Made by a program: the position numbers and the translations under genes. A stretch of 24,379 bases of DNA. Origin: Vulcanisaeta sp. UBA163 (lineage in GTDB: Archaea; Thermoproteota; Thermoprotei; Thermoproteales; Thermocladiaceae). The stretch lies in assembly GCA_002496475.1 (NCBI GenBank), contig DAJV01000038.1, positions 1,029-25,407 on the forward strand. Reading direction: 5' to 3'. The notes beneath the pieces were generated by a model. It was not told the origin of the DNA. It searched no databases and saw only the letters and a list, made by a program, of their open reading frames with translations. Positions 24,083-24,379 of the stretch are shown piece after piece; the first letter of the stretch is position 1, and the number at the start of each line of letters is the position of its first letter.

Positions 24083-24379
24083 ATGAGGCTAATTAAGAGG
24101 GGGATAGACCTCGTCGACTTGATATCAAGGGCCCTAAACCTAGACCCAAGTGAACGATCCAAGGCCCACCTTGAACTTGCCGAGAGGTTCCTGGTCGAGG
24201 GTGTGAACTTGATTGATAGGGATCCTATTCAGGCCAGTGAGGAGTTGTATAAGGCGGCTGGGGAGGCTGTGAAGACCCTGGCCACGGCCCTAGGCCTAGA
24301 CGAGGCAAGGACGGCCGAGACCCAGGGCAGGTGGACAGCAACACTATTGTTCGACGCGGTGGACTCAATAAGCGCCAAG
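24083..24379 (+). CDS. PaREP1-family protein, 5' part
   Basis: The 99 codons to the window edge read MRLIKRGIDLVDLISRALNL, then DPSERSKAHLELAERFL, then LIDRDPIQASEELYKAAGEA. This helical pattern is that of the PaREP1 family, abundant in Thermoproteales genomes and of unknown function; the helices resemble HEPN-like folds. The A-S-E-x-L-Y-K-A-A motif is typical. ATG 24083 is fixed by an in-frame TAA at 24077-24079. It starts only 18 nt from the first codon of the divergent tnpB, so its promoter must lie inside or beside that gene. The right end is cut by the window. Confidence 0.8.
   Translation, partial: MRLIKRGIDLVDLISRALNLDPSERSKAHLELAERFLVEGVNLIDRDPIQASEELYKAAGEAVKTLATALGLDEARTAETQGRWTATLLFDAVDSISAK

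Noticed and set aside
1..24379. CRISPR array, tRNA or rRNA genes
   Set aside because: No regularly spaced repeats and no tRNA or rRNA signature were found on either strand.

Overview
The window looks like chromosomal DNA of a thermophilic crenarchaeon of the order Thermoproteales, most likely near Vulcanisaeta, Caldivirga or Thermocladium. The basis is an archaeal EF-1A followed directly by uS10, lysine/arginine biosynthesis on the LysW carrier protein, a PaREP1-type protein, and many start codons placed about 26 nt after a TATA box, which points to leaderless mRNAs. The genus is an inference. No tRNA, rRNA or CRISPR array was seen.

Layout. Positions 1-265 hold the 3' end of a CoxG/SRPBCC-like gene. 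Positions 337-1989 hold the translation pair tuf (EF-1A) and rps10. Positions 2298-4654 hold two translationally coupled M16-family proteins, the first with the zinc motif and the second without it. From 4751 to 22724 nearly every gene belongs to amino-acid synthesis: argG, a MetE-like methyltransferase and argH (+); carB and carA (-); a class I aminotransferase, lysZ, lysW, lysX, lysK and a homocitrate/isopropylmalate synthase-like gene (+); lysJ and a second LysX/ArgX (-); then a divergent LysX-like protein coupled to lysY (+). Positions 22814-24064 hold a lone TnpB of the IS200/IS605 type (-) with a hairpin-rich 3' end. Position 24083 to the edge is the start of a PaREP1-like gene.

How it works together. 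LysW carries 2-aminoadipate or glutamate on its C-terminal Glu. LysX/ArgX attach the amino acid, LysZ phosphorylates it, LysY reduces it, LysJ transaminates it and LysK releases lysine or ornithine. CarAB supplies carbamoyl phosphate, and ArgG plus ArgH turn citrulline into arginine. Ornithine carbamoyltransferase is not in the window. The class I aminotransferase and the homocitrate synthase-like enzyme could feed the aminoadipate branch.

The most interesting points are these. (1) argG and the second lysX/argX each have a well-placed leaderless GTG that is one base out of frame with the conserved body, within the first eight codons in both. (2) The divergent LysX-like protein has lost its ATP-grasp residues but carries a CxxC-x15-CxxC knuckle like that of LysW. 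(3) A 21-nt sequence encoding the N-terminal MVLIEA is identical at the 5' ends of that gene and the homocitrate synthase-like gene, and nearly the same at lysX. (4) The gap before argH contains competing hairpins and an Arg-rich short ORF.
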